The translations under genes and the position numbers were made by a program. Below are positions 16,739 to 25,589 of a stretch of 64,000 bases of DNA, in pieces. The DNA is from Snuella sedimenti (GTDB lineage Bacteria > Bacteroidota > Bacteroidia > Flavobacteriales > Flavobacteriaceae). Position 1 is the stretch's first letter, and every line of letters starts with the position of its first letter. Where the stretch lies: NCBI RefSeq assembly GCF_016428595.1, contig NZ_JAELVQ010000006.1, positions 85,876 to 149,875 on the forward strand. The letters run 5' to 3'. The notes under the pieces are model-generated. The model ran no database searches. It saw only the letters and a program-made list of their open reading frames with translations, and was not told the DNA's origin.

Positions 16739-17407
16739 TTATTTTCTAAGACTTCTAATAATAGTAAGTGCGTTTGCTACGTCAGCTTCTAATTTTGCAT
16801 AGTCTTTGTTAGCCAATATTTCTTTTGAAATTAATTGCGAGCCCATACCCACACAAGTAACGCCAGCATTAAACCAGCCTGAAAGATTTTCTTCCGTCGG
16901 AGCAACGCCTCCGGTAGGCATAATACTAGTCCATGGTTGTGGCCCTTTAATGCCTTTTACGAATTTTGGACCGTACAAGTCTCCAGGAAATAGCTTAACG
17001 ATTTCACATCCCAGCTCTTCGGCCCTGGCAATTTCGGTTAAGCTCCCACATCCAGGAGACCACAACACCTTTCTTCGGTTACAGGCTATGGCTATATCTT
17101 CCCGCAACACAGGGGTTACAATAAAATTAGCTCCTAAAGCCATATATAACGATGCAGCTGCGGCATCGGTTACAGAACCAACGCCCATTATCATGCCCGG
17201 TAATTCTTCGATAGCATATTTTGTTAATGCTCCAAAAACTTCATGGGCAAAATCTCCTCGTGCAGTAAACTCCATTAAACGAGCGCCACCTTTATAGCAA
17301 GCTTTTAATACGCTTTTACTTACTTCAATATCACTGTTAAAAAACAAAGGGATCATCCCTGTTTCTTGCATTGCATTTGCAACTTCTATTCTTGTAAATT
17401 GAGCCAT
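16739..17407 (-). CDS. eda: KDPG/KHG aldolase (2-dehydro-3-deoxyphosphogluconate aldolase)
   Basis: 222-residue class I aldolase that splits 2-keto-3-deoxy-6-phosphogluconate into pyruvate and glyceraldehyde-3-phosphate. The Schiff-base lysine is Lys138 (CEIVKLFPGD), the catalytic glutamate Glu46 (MEFTAR), and the phosphate-binding end is IMPTGGV (~162-168). Length is normal for the family. It follows the KDG kinase gene by 80 bp on the same strand, so the pair completes the lower branch of uronate or anhydro-sugar breakdown. A galacto-specific version (KDPGal) cannot be excluded. Confidence 0.93.
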   Translation of the reverse strand: MAQFTRIEVANAMQETGMIPLFFNSDIEVSKSVLKACYKGGARLMEFTARGDFAHEVFGALTKYAIEELPGMIMGVGSVTDAAAASLYMALGANFIVTPVLREDIAIACNRRKVLWSPGCGSLTEIARAEELGCEIVKLFPGDLYGPKFVKGIKGPQPWTSIMPTGGVAPTEENLSGWFNAGVTCVGMGSQLISKEILANKDYAKLEADVANALTIIRSLRK

Positions 17408-17435
17408 TTTTATTTAAATGTTTAATTTTTATTTA

Positions 17436-17479
17436 TGTAATTGTTAAATCGTTTAGGATGTAACGGTTTAACAATTACA
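17436..17479 (-). promoter_or_regulatory. 18-bp hairpin between kdgK and eda
   Basis: Arms 17436-17453 and 17462-17479, 18 bp with one G-U type mismatch and an 8-nt loop. No T-tract follows on the minus strand, so it looks more like an intercistronic processing or stabilising hairpin than a terminator. The arms also contain ATCGTTTA, matching the core of the LacI operator upstream, so a weak third operator is possible. Confidence 0.5.
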
Positions 17480-17487
17480 CGTTTATT

Positions 17488-18528
17488 TTATCTAGCAACA
17501 CGTCCAGATGCATCACCACCCATTAATTTTTCAACTTCGGCAACAGTCACTAAGTTAGCATCTCCCTTAATGGTATGTTTTAAGCAGGATGCAGCCACAG
17601 CAAAGTCCAAAGCATTTTGATCGTCATCAGGATAGGTTAACAATCCATAGATCAAGCCTCCCATAAACGAATCGCCTCCACCTACACGGTCTACAATATC
17701 TGTAATTTGATATTGTCGGGTTTCATACATTTTTTTACCATCGTATAAAACACCAGCCCAAGTATTATGGGATGCAGAAATAGAGCCTCTTAATGTTGTA
17801 ATAACTTTTTTGGCTCTAGGGAACTTTTTCATCATTTGCTGACAAACCGATAAGAAAGCCTCTGCCTTTACATTATGCCCTTCTGTTTGTACACTAATCC
17901 CTTCTGGTTTAATACCAAAGTGCATTTCGGCATCTTCTTCGTTTCCTAAAATAACATCACAATACGAAGTTAATTCGGTCATAATAGCTTCTCGATCTCC
18001 TCCATATTTCCATAATTTTGCACGGTAATTCAAATCGGTTGAAATTGTAATCCCCTTAGCACTGGCTACTTTAACTGCCTCTAAGCACACATCGGCTGCT
18101 CCTTGGGAAATCGCAGGTGTAATCCCTGTCCAATGAAACCACTCAACACCTTCAAAAACAGCATCCCAATCGATCATCCCAGGCTCTATTTCTGCCATGG
18201 CCGAATGAGCTCTATCATATACCACTTTACTACCTCTAGATACCGCTCCGGTCTCTAAGAAATAAATACCTAAACGGTCGCCTCCATAAACAATCTTATC
18301 GACACCGACACCTCGTTTACGCATTTCCATCATCGCGCATTCACCAATATCGTTCTTTGGCAAGCGCGTTACAAAATCAACCGGTATACCATAATTTGCC
18401 AATGACACCGCTACGTTCGATTCTCCTCCTCCATAAACCACATCAAAACTATTGGCTTGTGAAAACCTTAAAAAACCTTGTGGAGCCAATCTTAACATAA
18501 TCTCTCCAAATGTTACTACTTTACTCAT
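17488..18528 (-). CDS. kdgK: 2-keto-3-deoxygluconate kinase (PfkB family)
   Basis: 346-residue ribokinase-fold sugar kinase, phosphorylating 2-keto-3-deoxygluconate (or -galactonate) with ATP. Visible: the substrate-side GGGESNVAVSLA motif (~33-44), STDLNYRAKLW (~163-173), the ATP/anion-hole motif DRVGGGDSFMGGL with catalytic base Asp286, and the closing AVAASCLKHTIKGDA. Followed by the KDPG aldolase gene; the next enzyme in the pathway. A 20-bp palindrome 23 bp before the start codon is the likely repressor site. Confidence 0.92.
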   Translation of the reverse strand: MSKVVTFGEIMLRLAPQGFLRFSQANSFDVVYGGGESNVAVSLANYGIPVDFVTRLPKNDIGECAMMEMRKRGVGVDKIVYGGDRLGIYFLETGAVSRGSKVVYDRAHSAMAEIEPGMIDWDAVFEGVEWFHWTGITPAISQGAADVCLEAVKVASAKGITISTDLNYRAKLWKYGGDREAIMTELTSYCDVILGNEEDAEMHFGIKPEGISVQTEGHNVKAEAFLSVCQQMMKKFPRAKKVITTLRGSISASHNTWAGVLYDGKKMYETRQYQITDIVDRVGGGDSFMGGLIYGLLTYPDDDQNALDFAVAASCLKHTIKGDANLVTVAEVEKLMGGDASGRVAR

Positions 18529-18550
18529 ATCCTATTTTTGATTAAATTGT

Positions 18551-18570
18551 TTGCTTAAACGATTAAGCAA
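18551..18570. promoter_or_regulatory. LacI-type operator O1 in front of kdgK
   Basis: TTGCTTAAACGATTAAGCAA, 8-bp arms around ACGA; identical in all 20 bases to the centre of the palindrome at 18637-18666. It lies 23-42 bp upstream of the kdgK start. Confidence 0.8.
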
Positions 18571-18636
18571 TTTGCCTTAAAAGAAATCAAAACATTAAAT
18601 ACCATCTAGATGTTTTGATTATACCTATTAATACAT

Positions 18637-18666
18637 TAGTTTTGCTTAAACGATTAAGCAAAACTA
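18637..18666. promoter_or_regulatory. LacI-type operator O2 in front of the divergent lacI-family gene
   Basis: A 30-bp palindrome with perfect 13-bp arms around ACGA; its centre equals O1. Centre-to-centre distance to O1 is 91 bp. It ends 9 bp before the proposed TTG start of the regulator gene, which fits autoregulation. Confidence 0.8.
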
Positions 18667-18674
18667 TAAAAAAA

Positions 18675-19700
18675 TTGGTAAATAAAAAAAGAACAACCAT
18701 AAAAGACATTGCTAACGTCTTAAATATTTCGCCTGCAGCGGTTTCAAAAGCCATGCATGGGGACTCACGCATTAGTGCCAAAACAATAGAAGCCGTAAAG
18801 GACGTTGCTAAAAAATTAAACTACCAACCCAACCATCTAGCAAGTGCCTTGAGAAAAGGTAAAAGTAATTTAGTGGGGGTTATAGTACCTAAAACCAACA
18901 GCAACTTTTTTTCTTCGGTTATTCAAAATATAGAAGAGATCCTAAACAAAGAGGGTTACAATATTATTATAACGCAATCTAATGAGTCCTTTAAAAAGGA
19001 GTGTAACAATATTGATGCACTTTTATTTACCCAAGTTGATGGCATTATAGCTTCTATGGCTAATGAAACTGTTGATCTTGATTATTACGAAAAGATTAAG
19101 TCCTATGGGATTCCTTTAATCTTATTTGATCGTGGCGAGAATAATTTAAACGTTGATTACATAGGTATAGACGATTACCAAAGTAGCCACTTAATCATAG
19201 AACATCTAGTAAGTCAGGGTTGTAAACGCATTGCGCATATTGGTGGTTTTAAACATACCAGAATATACAATAATAGAATTCGTGGCTATGTTGACGCAAT
19301 AAAAAAACATAAATTACCTCTTGATGACGAGTTATTATTTGAGAGCAGCTTAACCATTGAGGACGGAAGAGAAAAAATGAGTCAGCTATTAGCATTAAAA
19401 AACAGACCTGATGCTGTCTATGTTGCAGGAGATTATGCTGCTTTAGGTGCTTTGCAAGTATTAAAGGAAAACAACATTAATATACCAAAGGATATCGCTC
19501 TTGTGGGGTTTGGCAATGAACCTTTTACAGCCATGGTTAGCCCAACTATTTCGAGTATCAATCAACATAGTGGCGAAATAGGAAGACAGGCTGCTTTAAC
19601 ATTTCTGGAACGCGTAAAAATGCCTACGGTAAAGCAAACATTGAATAAAATAATTCTTAATGCTGAATTAATCGTCCGGGATTCTTCTAATATTAATTAA
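18675..19700 (+). CDS. LacI-family repressor of the KDG kinase/KDPG aldolase genes
   Basis: About 341 residues from a TTG at 18675. Helix-turn-helix TTIKDIANVLNISPAAVSKAMHG and hinge NYQPNHLASALRKGKS at the N-terminus, then the effector-binding domain (LVGVIVPKTNSNFFSSVIQNIE; final SINQHSGEIGRQAALTFLERV). An in-frame TTG at 18615 would put the palindromic operator inside the coding region and add 20 residues with no domain meaning, so the later start is preferred. Divergent from kdgK with the same 20-bp operator in front of each gene: it very likely controls both. Its last four bases overlap the end of the convergent hybrid-sensor gene. Confidence 0.9.
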   Translation: MVNKKRTTIKDIANVLNISPAAVSKAMHGDSRISAKTIEAVKDVAKKLNYQPNHLASALRKGKSNLVGVIVPKTNSNFFSSVIQNIEEILNKEGYNIIITQSNESFKKECNNIDALLFTQVDGIIASMANETVDLDYYEKIKSYGIPLILFDRGENNLNVDYIGIDDYQSSHLIIEHLVSQGCKRIAHIGGFKHTRIYNNRIRGYVDAIKKHKLPLDDELLFESSLTIEDGREKMSQLLALKNRPDAVYVAGDYAALGALQVLKENNINIPKDIALVGFGNEPFTAMVSPTISSINQHSGEIGRQAALTFLERVKMPTVKQTLNKIILNAELIVRDSSNIN

Positions 19701-22700
19701 TAATACGAATCTACCTTATGCTTATTTAAATAGTCGGCGACCCCAATTTTCTGTGCTTCCTTTTTAAATTCGGCTGGTGCTTTTTTAAAGGATTTCTTAA
19801 AACATCTTGAAAAGTATTTTGGATCGTTAAAACCTGTCATAAAAGCAGATTCTGAAACAGAATAGCCATACTTAGTAAGTAAAACAGCTGCTTTTTTTAA
19901 CCGTATGAGCCGGACAAAATCCAATAAACTATGCCCCGTTAAAGCCTGACATTTCCGATATATGCTAGAATACCCCATATTTAGCATATCGGACAACTCC
20001 TCCATTTTAAAATTGGCATCATCTATTCTTAAGTTAATATTCGCCACAAGATTTTCAAGAAAAACCTCATCCTGGGATTTTTTCTCTTTTAGATCGGGAC
20101 TACTTATAAACTCTTTACGGTATTTAGATATTATATGTTCTTTAGACATAATAATATTCTTCACCTTAAGCAACAGCTCATTGGTATTAAAAGGCTTGCT
20201 TATATACTCAATAGCTCCAGACTGCAGTCCTGTTAACTTTGATTTAGTAGAATTCTTTGCTGTTAACAGTACAACAGGTATGTGTTTCGTTAAGTGATCT
20301 TCTTGAAGTTTCCTGCACATTTCAATCCCGTCCAATTCGGGCATCATAATATCACTTAAAATAAGATCGGGAAAGTTACTTTTTGCATAATAATATCCTT
20401 CTTCACCATTTTCGGCTAAAATGACATTGTAATCATGACATAAAATATCCTTTAAAAAACTTTGAAGGTCATAATTATCTTCTACAATTAAAACCGTCTT
20501 TTTTAATATATCACCATTGCCTTTTTCATGTAAAGACACCGTATTTGTTTCTTCTACTGTTCCTGCTTCTTTAGGTTCGTCTGCAACTATACGCTCATAA
20601 TCATTATAAGATTCCTTTGCTACAGGGATAATAACAGTAAACACCGTTCCATCGATTGGAGAAGACTCCACTTCTATCTTTCCTTTGTGGAGATCTACTA
20701 ATTCTTTAGTAAGTGCTAAACCTATTCCCGCACCTTTGTTATTTTTACCAGACTTCGATTGGTAAAACAATTCAAAAATATCATTCAGTTCTTCTCTAGG
20801 TATCCCTTGCCCCGAATCGGTTACAGAAAGCTTTATCATCTTTTTAGAGTTAATCGGAATAACTGTTAGCTGAATATTTCCTTCTTGTGGTGTAAACTTG
20901 AATGCATTGGATAGAAGGTTATATACAATATGTTCTAATTTCTCTTTATCATACCAAGCTTCTGATAAATTTTTAGGACAATTAATAGCAAAATCAATGT
21001 GCTTTTTTCTTGCTAATTCCTTAAAAGATAAACCAACAGCTTGAATGTTTTCGTACAGATCATTTTTTGTTACATTGAGCCTCAATTTATCCAACTCTTT
21101 GTCCCTAACCAATGTCAGTTCGCGACCAATTTTCGAAAGCCGCTTGGCGTTGTAAGCAATAATACTAAGACGTTGCTTTAACAATAAATTCCCATTAGCT
21201 TCGGCACGCTTTAACATATCGTCAATTGGCCCTAAAATCAGCGTAATTGGTGTTTGAATTTCATGTGACATCTTTGCGAAAAAATTCATCTTTGATGCAT
21301 TTAACTCACTATCTTTCTTATGGCTTATTTTTTCTAAAAACAGTTTTTTTCTTAAAGAATACCAACGTTTTACCCCATAAGCTATTAATGCTAGCACACA
21401 TATATATATAACATAGGCAAGCGGCGTATTCCATATCGGTGGTGCTATGGTAATGGTAATCTTTTTCACTGGAATATCCCACACGCCTCTTTTAGTGCCA
21501 GCTTTCACTTCAAAAGTATAATTACCTGAAGGGATATTGGTATACGTTGCTATACGCTCTGTATTACTTGTAATCCAATCTGCATCAAACCCCTTTAAAC
21601 GGTATGTGTAATAGTATTTGGGATCTAGGATATTATTGCCTACAGCCGAAAATCTAAACGAAAAGGACGACTGTGAATGCTTTAGTATTAAGGATTTAGC
21701 ATCGAATAGTTCATTAGGTATTTGTTCAGGAATTAAAACATTAGCAGATTGATTTAAAATTTCTATACTGTTAATTTGTAACCTTGCCAACGACTGGTTC
21801 TTATCCAGGTCTTTAGGATAAAAGTAATTTAGTCCTTTAACCCCCCCAAAGTACAACATACCGTCAGAAGCCTTAAAAACACTCCTCGACATAAATACAT
21901 TATCCTGTAAACCATCAGCTTTATAATACGTTTTAATAATAGAATCTTTTACATTAAAATGACAAATACCATTAGTTGTGCTCAACCATAAATTATCATT
22001 ATCTTCCATTACTACAGCAGACAAAGACTTATCTGCTAAAACATCCATATTCTTAAACGAGGTATAGTTATGATGCTCTGTATTAAATTTCAACAACTTA
22101 CCGCTTCCATTCACCATCCAAATAGTATTAGCATCGCCTATTGCCATCGACTTAATTCCAAGCGCACCCATTGGTGTTTCATTATTGACGGTAGAACAAT
22201 TTACAAACGATGAGGCTTTTAATTCATCTTTATTCTCTATGAACTGAAACAGCCCCCCTTCGTATAATCCAAACCAAATAGTTTCATTTTGATCCTCAAT
22301 AATTGATTCGACAATACTCCCTTTGAGACCATACGAGTTATGTTCAAAAGAAGCTAATAGTTTTTGATTTTTAGAATAGACATTTATTGAAATATCGGAC
22401 CCAACCCAAATACGTCCTTTGGAGTCTTTATAAACTGCCCTAACGTCGGAAGCTTTTAATTTTTTTGAATTGGATATCTCTATCTTTTTAAAACTATCTT
22501 TCTGCGTATTACTAAACCACAAACCATTCTTGTAAGTTCCAAACCACAAATTAGCATTATCATCCTCAACAATGGATTGCACATAAAATCCTTTGTTTAA
22601 AATGGCATCGTTGAAATATTGTTTTTCCTTTGAACTACCGTCTTTATTGAACGTTATTTTTGTAATCCCTTCTCCATCAGTACCTACCCACAATACATTC

Positions 22701-23812
22701 TTAGAACTTCTATATATACTTAGTATTCGCAATGGCGAATTGGTTTGAGATCCTTCATGATAATGAATACTATTATTGGCGTTAGGCAGAATATTAACCT
22801 TTCCATAATTTGTTATCACCCATAAATTTTTATGAGCGTCTTCATTTATATCTAATATTGTATTTGTACTAAGGGAAGACTCATTTGTATTTTGCTTTGT
22901 AAATAAAGTAACATCTCCTTTATGCGCATCAATTCTGTACAGGCCTCCTCCATCTGTTCCTCCCCATACAAATCCATTACTATCACAATATAACACACGA
23001 AACATTTCGTTCCTTATATTAAACAAGCGTCCTTTAAAAAAAGTATCCTGTATGAATCGTTTATTAACTATATCGTATACAAACAAACCATAGGTCTCTG
23101 TTCCAATCCAAAGTTTATTATAATTATCGGCAACTATCACCAAACCTCCTGGATAGCCCTTAAAAGGAGCATCCAATACTTCTAAATGATTTGATTTATT
23201 AGAATAAACAAGGATGTTTCCTGTTCCGTAACCTATACTTAAAAACAGCTCGTCATCGGGGCCAACTTCAATATCACTAATAAAATTTTCAGGAAAGTCT
23301 TTTTCAGGGACATGCATTATACTGTCCATAACGGCATTAGCATAACGGTATACTGCCCCTCCTTGAGTCCCCATCCAAACAGTATCGCCCTTTACCTTTA
23401 TGGCATTAATCGTCTCTTCCTTTATTAAGGAAGCAATAGCTTCAAAATGTTTACCCTTAGCATGATACTTAGTTAACGAACCTTGATGCGATAGCAACCA
23501 AATATTCTTAGAGCTATCTAATACCATGTCCTTAAGATAGTCTCCAGATTTTCGATCTGGAAAAATACTATTGTTACTTATAGCTTTATACCTATACCCA
23601 TCATAAATTAACAAACCACCGCCGTAAGCCATCCAAATATTCCCAATCGAATCCTGAAGCGTTTTAAAAACTCTTATATCCCGATTATTTAATGTTGGAG
23701 AAATATGACTGAAGTTCGTATGGTTCTGCCCCGAAACTATTAGCGTAAAAAACACAACAGCTCCTAAAAACACGTAAAATTTAAATTTGTGCATAAATAG
23801 TTCTATAAACAA
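19697..23812 (-). CDS. hybrid two-component system sensor/regulator (HTCS)
   Basis: One-piece glycan sensor of 1371 residues spanning the inner membrane. Signal peptide (Met7 at 23794 is the likelier start), a periplasmic double propeller of Reg_prop repeats (~40-690; IWMAYGGG, LWIGTETYGLF, IWVGSD), a Y_Y_Y domain (~700-785), one membrane segment (~795-812), HisKA with His850 (AKMSHEIQTPITLIL), HATPase (~940-1065, GAGIGLALTKEL), receiver with Asp1154 (LILSDIMMPELDG) and AraC-type helix-turn-helix (~1270-1360). Such proteins bind an oligosaccharide outside and activate nearby utilisation genes. The divergent GH109 cluster at 24157 is the nearest target; the KDG genes lie on the other side. Confidence 0.95.
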   Translation of the reverse strand: MFIELFMHKFKFYVFLGAVVFFTLIVSGQNHTNFSHISPTLNNRDIRVFKTLQDSIGNIWMAYGGGLLIYDGYRYKAISNNSIFPDRKSGDYLKDMVLDSSKNIWLLSHQGSLTKYHAKGKHFEAIASLIKEETINAIKVKGDTVWMGTQGGAVYRYANAVMDSIMHVPEKDFPENFISDIEVGPDDELFLSIGYGTGNILVYSNKSNHLEVLDAPFKGYPGGLVIVADNYNKLWIGTETYGLFVYDIVNKRFIQDTFFKGRLFNIRNEMFRVLYCDSNGFVWGGTDGGGLYRIDAHKGDVTLFTKQNTNESSLSTNTILDINEDAHKNLWVITNYGKVNILPNANNSIHYHEGSQTNSPLRILSIYRSSKNVLWVGTDGEGITKITFNKDGSSKEKQYFNDAILNKGFYVQSIVEDDNANLWFGTYKNGLWFSNTQKDSFKKIEISNSKKLKASDVRAVYKDSKGRIWVGSDISINVYSKNQKLLASFEHNSYGLKGSIVESIIEDQNETIWFGLYEGGLFQFIENKDELKASSFVNCSTVNNETPMGALGIKSMAIGDANTIWMVNGSGKLLKFNTEHHNYTSFKNMDVLADKSLSAVVMEDNDNLWLSTTNGICHFNVKDSIIKTYYKADGLQDNVFMSRSVFKASDGMLYFGGVKGLNYFYPKDLDKNQSLARLQINSIEILNQSANVLIPEQIPNELFDAKSLILKHSQSSFSFRFSAVGNNILDPKYYYTYRLKGFDADWITSNTERIATYTNIPSGNYTFEVKAGTKRGVWDIPVKKITITIAPPIWNTPLAYVIYICVLALIAYGVKRWYSLRKKLFLEKISHKKDSELNASKMNFFAKMSHEIQTPITLILGPIDDMLKRAEANGNLLLKQRLSIIAYNAKRLSKIGRELTLVRDKELDKLRLNVTKNDLYENIQAVGLSFKELARKKHIDFAINCPKNLSEAWYDKEKLEHIVYNLLSNAFKFTPQEGNIQLTVIPINSKKMIKLSVTDSGQGIPREELNDIFELFYQSKSGKNNKGAGIGLALTKELVDLHKGKIEVESSPIDGTVFTVIIPVAKESYNDYERIVADEPKEAGTVEETNTVSLHEKGNGDILKKTVLIVEDNYDLQSFLKDILCHDYNVILAENGEEGYYYAKSNFPDLILSDIMMPELDGIEMCRKLQEDHLTKHIPVVLLTAKNSTKSKLTGLQSGAIEYISKPFNTNELLLKVKNIIMSKEHIISKYRKEFISSPDLKEKKSQDEVFLENLVANINLRIDDANFKMEELSDMLNMGYSSIYRKCQALTGHSLLDFVRLIRLKKAAVLLTKYGYSVSESAFMTGFNDPKYFSRCFKKSFKKAPAEFKKEAQKIGVADYLNKHKVDSYY

Positions 23813-24156
23813 TCAAAACCTCATATCAAGACGAAATACCAATAAACTCAATTCTATTAATGAAGTAAGTAAACTACCTTAGGGTTAGTCCACAATGTAG
23901 TAATTAGGAAAACATTTAAATCTCGATCATCGAGTAAATATATTAATATTTTTCTTTGAAAACACCTTACAACATACGCTATTGTCCTTAACAGGTGTAA
24001 TTATTTAATCAAAAAGGTGGACACTTTCTGCAAGTGCGATAAAAAAACTAAAATATCCGCCTTTATGCCCAAAATAGCACCATATATATACACATATAAT
24101 TAGCATATTTGAAATATAAATTTAAGTTCATACAACTTTATCATAAAAAAACACGC
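23813..24156. promoter_or_regulatory. divergent intergenic region between the hybrid sensor and GH109 genes
   Basis: 344 bp without a gene. Contains a 13-bp palindrome CTCGATCATCGAG (23922-23934) that could bind the sensor's AraC domain, and a nested hairpin in the plus-strand leader (AAAGGTGGA 24014-24022 with TCCGCCTTT 24057-24065, enclosing CACTT/AAGTG). No clear TAnnTTTG promoter was found. Confidence 0.4.
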
Positions 24157-25518
24157 ATGACATCAAGACGAAATTTTGTTAAGACCACAGCACTTGTGGG
24201 AGCAGGCGCAGCCTTATTGCCCAATCTATCGTTTGGGAACATGTTGGGCTCTGATGATCAGAAGCTTAAACTGGCCTTTATAGGTGTTGGGTTAAGAGGA
24301 ACCAACCATTTGAACAATGCACTGCACAGAAAGGACGTGGAGATCACGGCTATTTGCGATATAGACCCTAATAGGATTAGTATAGCACTGGACAAGATCG
24401 ACAAGGCCGGATTTAAAGCACCAGAGGTTTTTGGTAGCAACGATTACGATTACAGAAACCTTTTGGAACTGAAAAACGTAGATGCCGTCATTATATCCAC
24501 ACCTTGGCTATGGCATACCCGCATGGCCAAGGACGCCATGCTGGCTGGTAAATACACCGGACTTGAGGTATCGGCTGCCAATACCCTTGAAGAATGCTGG
24601 GACCTGGTAAACACCCACGAGCAGACAGGCACACATATGATGATCCTAGAGAACGTGAACTACCGCCGCGATGTACTTGCCGTACTAAACATGGTAAAGC
24701 AAAACGTGTTTGGAGAACTGGCACACTTTAGGTGTGGCTACCAGCACGACCTGCGCTTTGTAATGTTAAATGATGGTAAAACAGCCTATGGAAAAGGGGT
24801 AGAGTTTGGCGAAAAGGGCATATCGGAATCTGTGTGGAGAACACAACACTCTGTATTAAGGAATGCCGACGTATACCCAACACACGGTGTTGGTCCGATA
24901 GCTGCGATGTGTGACATCAACCGAGGTAACCGATTTGTATCCTTAACCTCTCACGCTACAAAAAGCCGAGGCCTTCATAATTACATAGTTGATAATGGTG
25001 GCAAAGACCATCCCAATGCAAAAGTGAATTTTAAAATGGGAGATGTAATTACTTCAACCATCGAAACAGCTAATGGGGAAACCATTATCGTTACCCACGA
25101 TGTATCATTACCAAGACCTTATTCATTAGGATTCAGGGTTCAGGGAACGAAAGGTTTATGGGAAAAGGACGGTGACCGGATCTATATTGAAGGACAATCG
25201 GAAAAACCACACCGTTGGGACGATTCCAAAGCCTGGTTAGAGAAGTACGACCACCCACTCTGGAAGAGATACGGCGAACTGGCAACAGGAGCTGGACACG
25301 GGGGCATGGATTTCTTCGTGATGAATGCCTTTGTAGAATCGGCTAAGGCCAATATAGCCCCGCCCATGGATGCTTACGATGCGGCCGCTTGGAGCGCCAT
25401 AACCCCGCTCTCAGAAGCTTCAATAGAAAACAACGGCGAACCCCAGGACTTCCCCGATTTTACACGAGGAAACTGGATTAAGCGCAACCCATACAACTGG
25501 ATGAAAGACAGTTATTAA
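24157..25518 (+). CDS. Gfo/Idh/MocA-fold secreted glycosidase, GH109 type
   Basis: 453 residues from the ATG at 24157, chosen because it gives a Tat signal at once (MTSRRNFVKTTALVGAGAALL). Rossmann NAD-binding motif LAFIGVGLRGTNHL, then the GH109-like blocks ENVNYRRDVLAVLNMV, GYQHDLR, YPTHGVGPIAAMC (His/Tyr of the active site) and GHGGMDF...YDAAAWS. GH109 enzymes use NAD in an oxidation-elimination mechanism; the founding member removes alpha-N-acetylgalactosamine. Specificity here is not certain. Exported folded, with bound cofactor. First of three codirectional genes but followed by a strong terminator. Confidence 0.88.
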   Translation: MTSRRNFVKTTALVGAGAALLPNLSFGNMLGSDDQKLKLAFIGVGLRGTNHLNNALHRKDVEITAICDIDPNRISIALDKIDKAGFKAPEVFGSNDYDYRNLLELKNVDAVIISTPWLWHTRMAKDAMLAGKYTGLEVSAANTLEECWDLVNTHEQTGTHMMILENVNYRRDVLAVLNMVKQNVFGELAHFRCGYQHDLRFVMLNDGKTAYGKGVEFGEKGISESVWRTQHSVLRNADVYPTHGVGPIAAMCDINRGNRFVSLTSHATKSRGLHNYIVDNGGKDHPNAKVNFKMGDVITSTIETANGETIIVTHDVSLPRPYSLGFRVQGTKGLWEKDGDRIYIEGQSEKPHRWDDSKAWLEKYDHPLWKRYGELATGAGHGGMDFFVMNAFVESAKANIAPPMDAYDAAAWSAITPLSEASIENNGEPQDFPDFTRGNWIKRNPYNWMKDSY

Positions 25519-25538
25519 ATACGTTATTTCAATTGTTG

Positions 25539-25576
25539 AATCAAGGCTAGGTTAGAATATCTAGCCTTGATTTTAT
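25539..25576 (+). terminator. intrinsic terminator after the GH109-type gene
   Basis: Perfect 12-bp stem (AATCAAGGCTAG / CTAGCCTTGATT), 10-nt loop, then TTAT. The next gene starts 14 bp later, so it may have little promoter space or rely on read-through. Confidence 0.8.
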
Positions 25577-25589
25577 AAAATTCCCAAAA

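Noticed and set aside
16806..17297. 163-codon plus-strand open frame opposite the KDPG aldolase gene
   Set aside because: Antisense shadow of a well-conserved enzyme gene; no recognisable protein features.
18615..18674. Longer N-terminus for the divergent LacI-family regulator
   Set aside because: Would place the palindromic operator inside the coding region and adds no domain; the TTG at 18675 sits directly before the helix-turn-helix.
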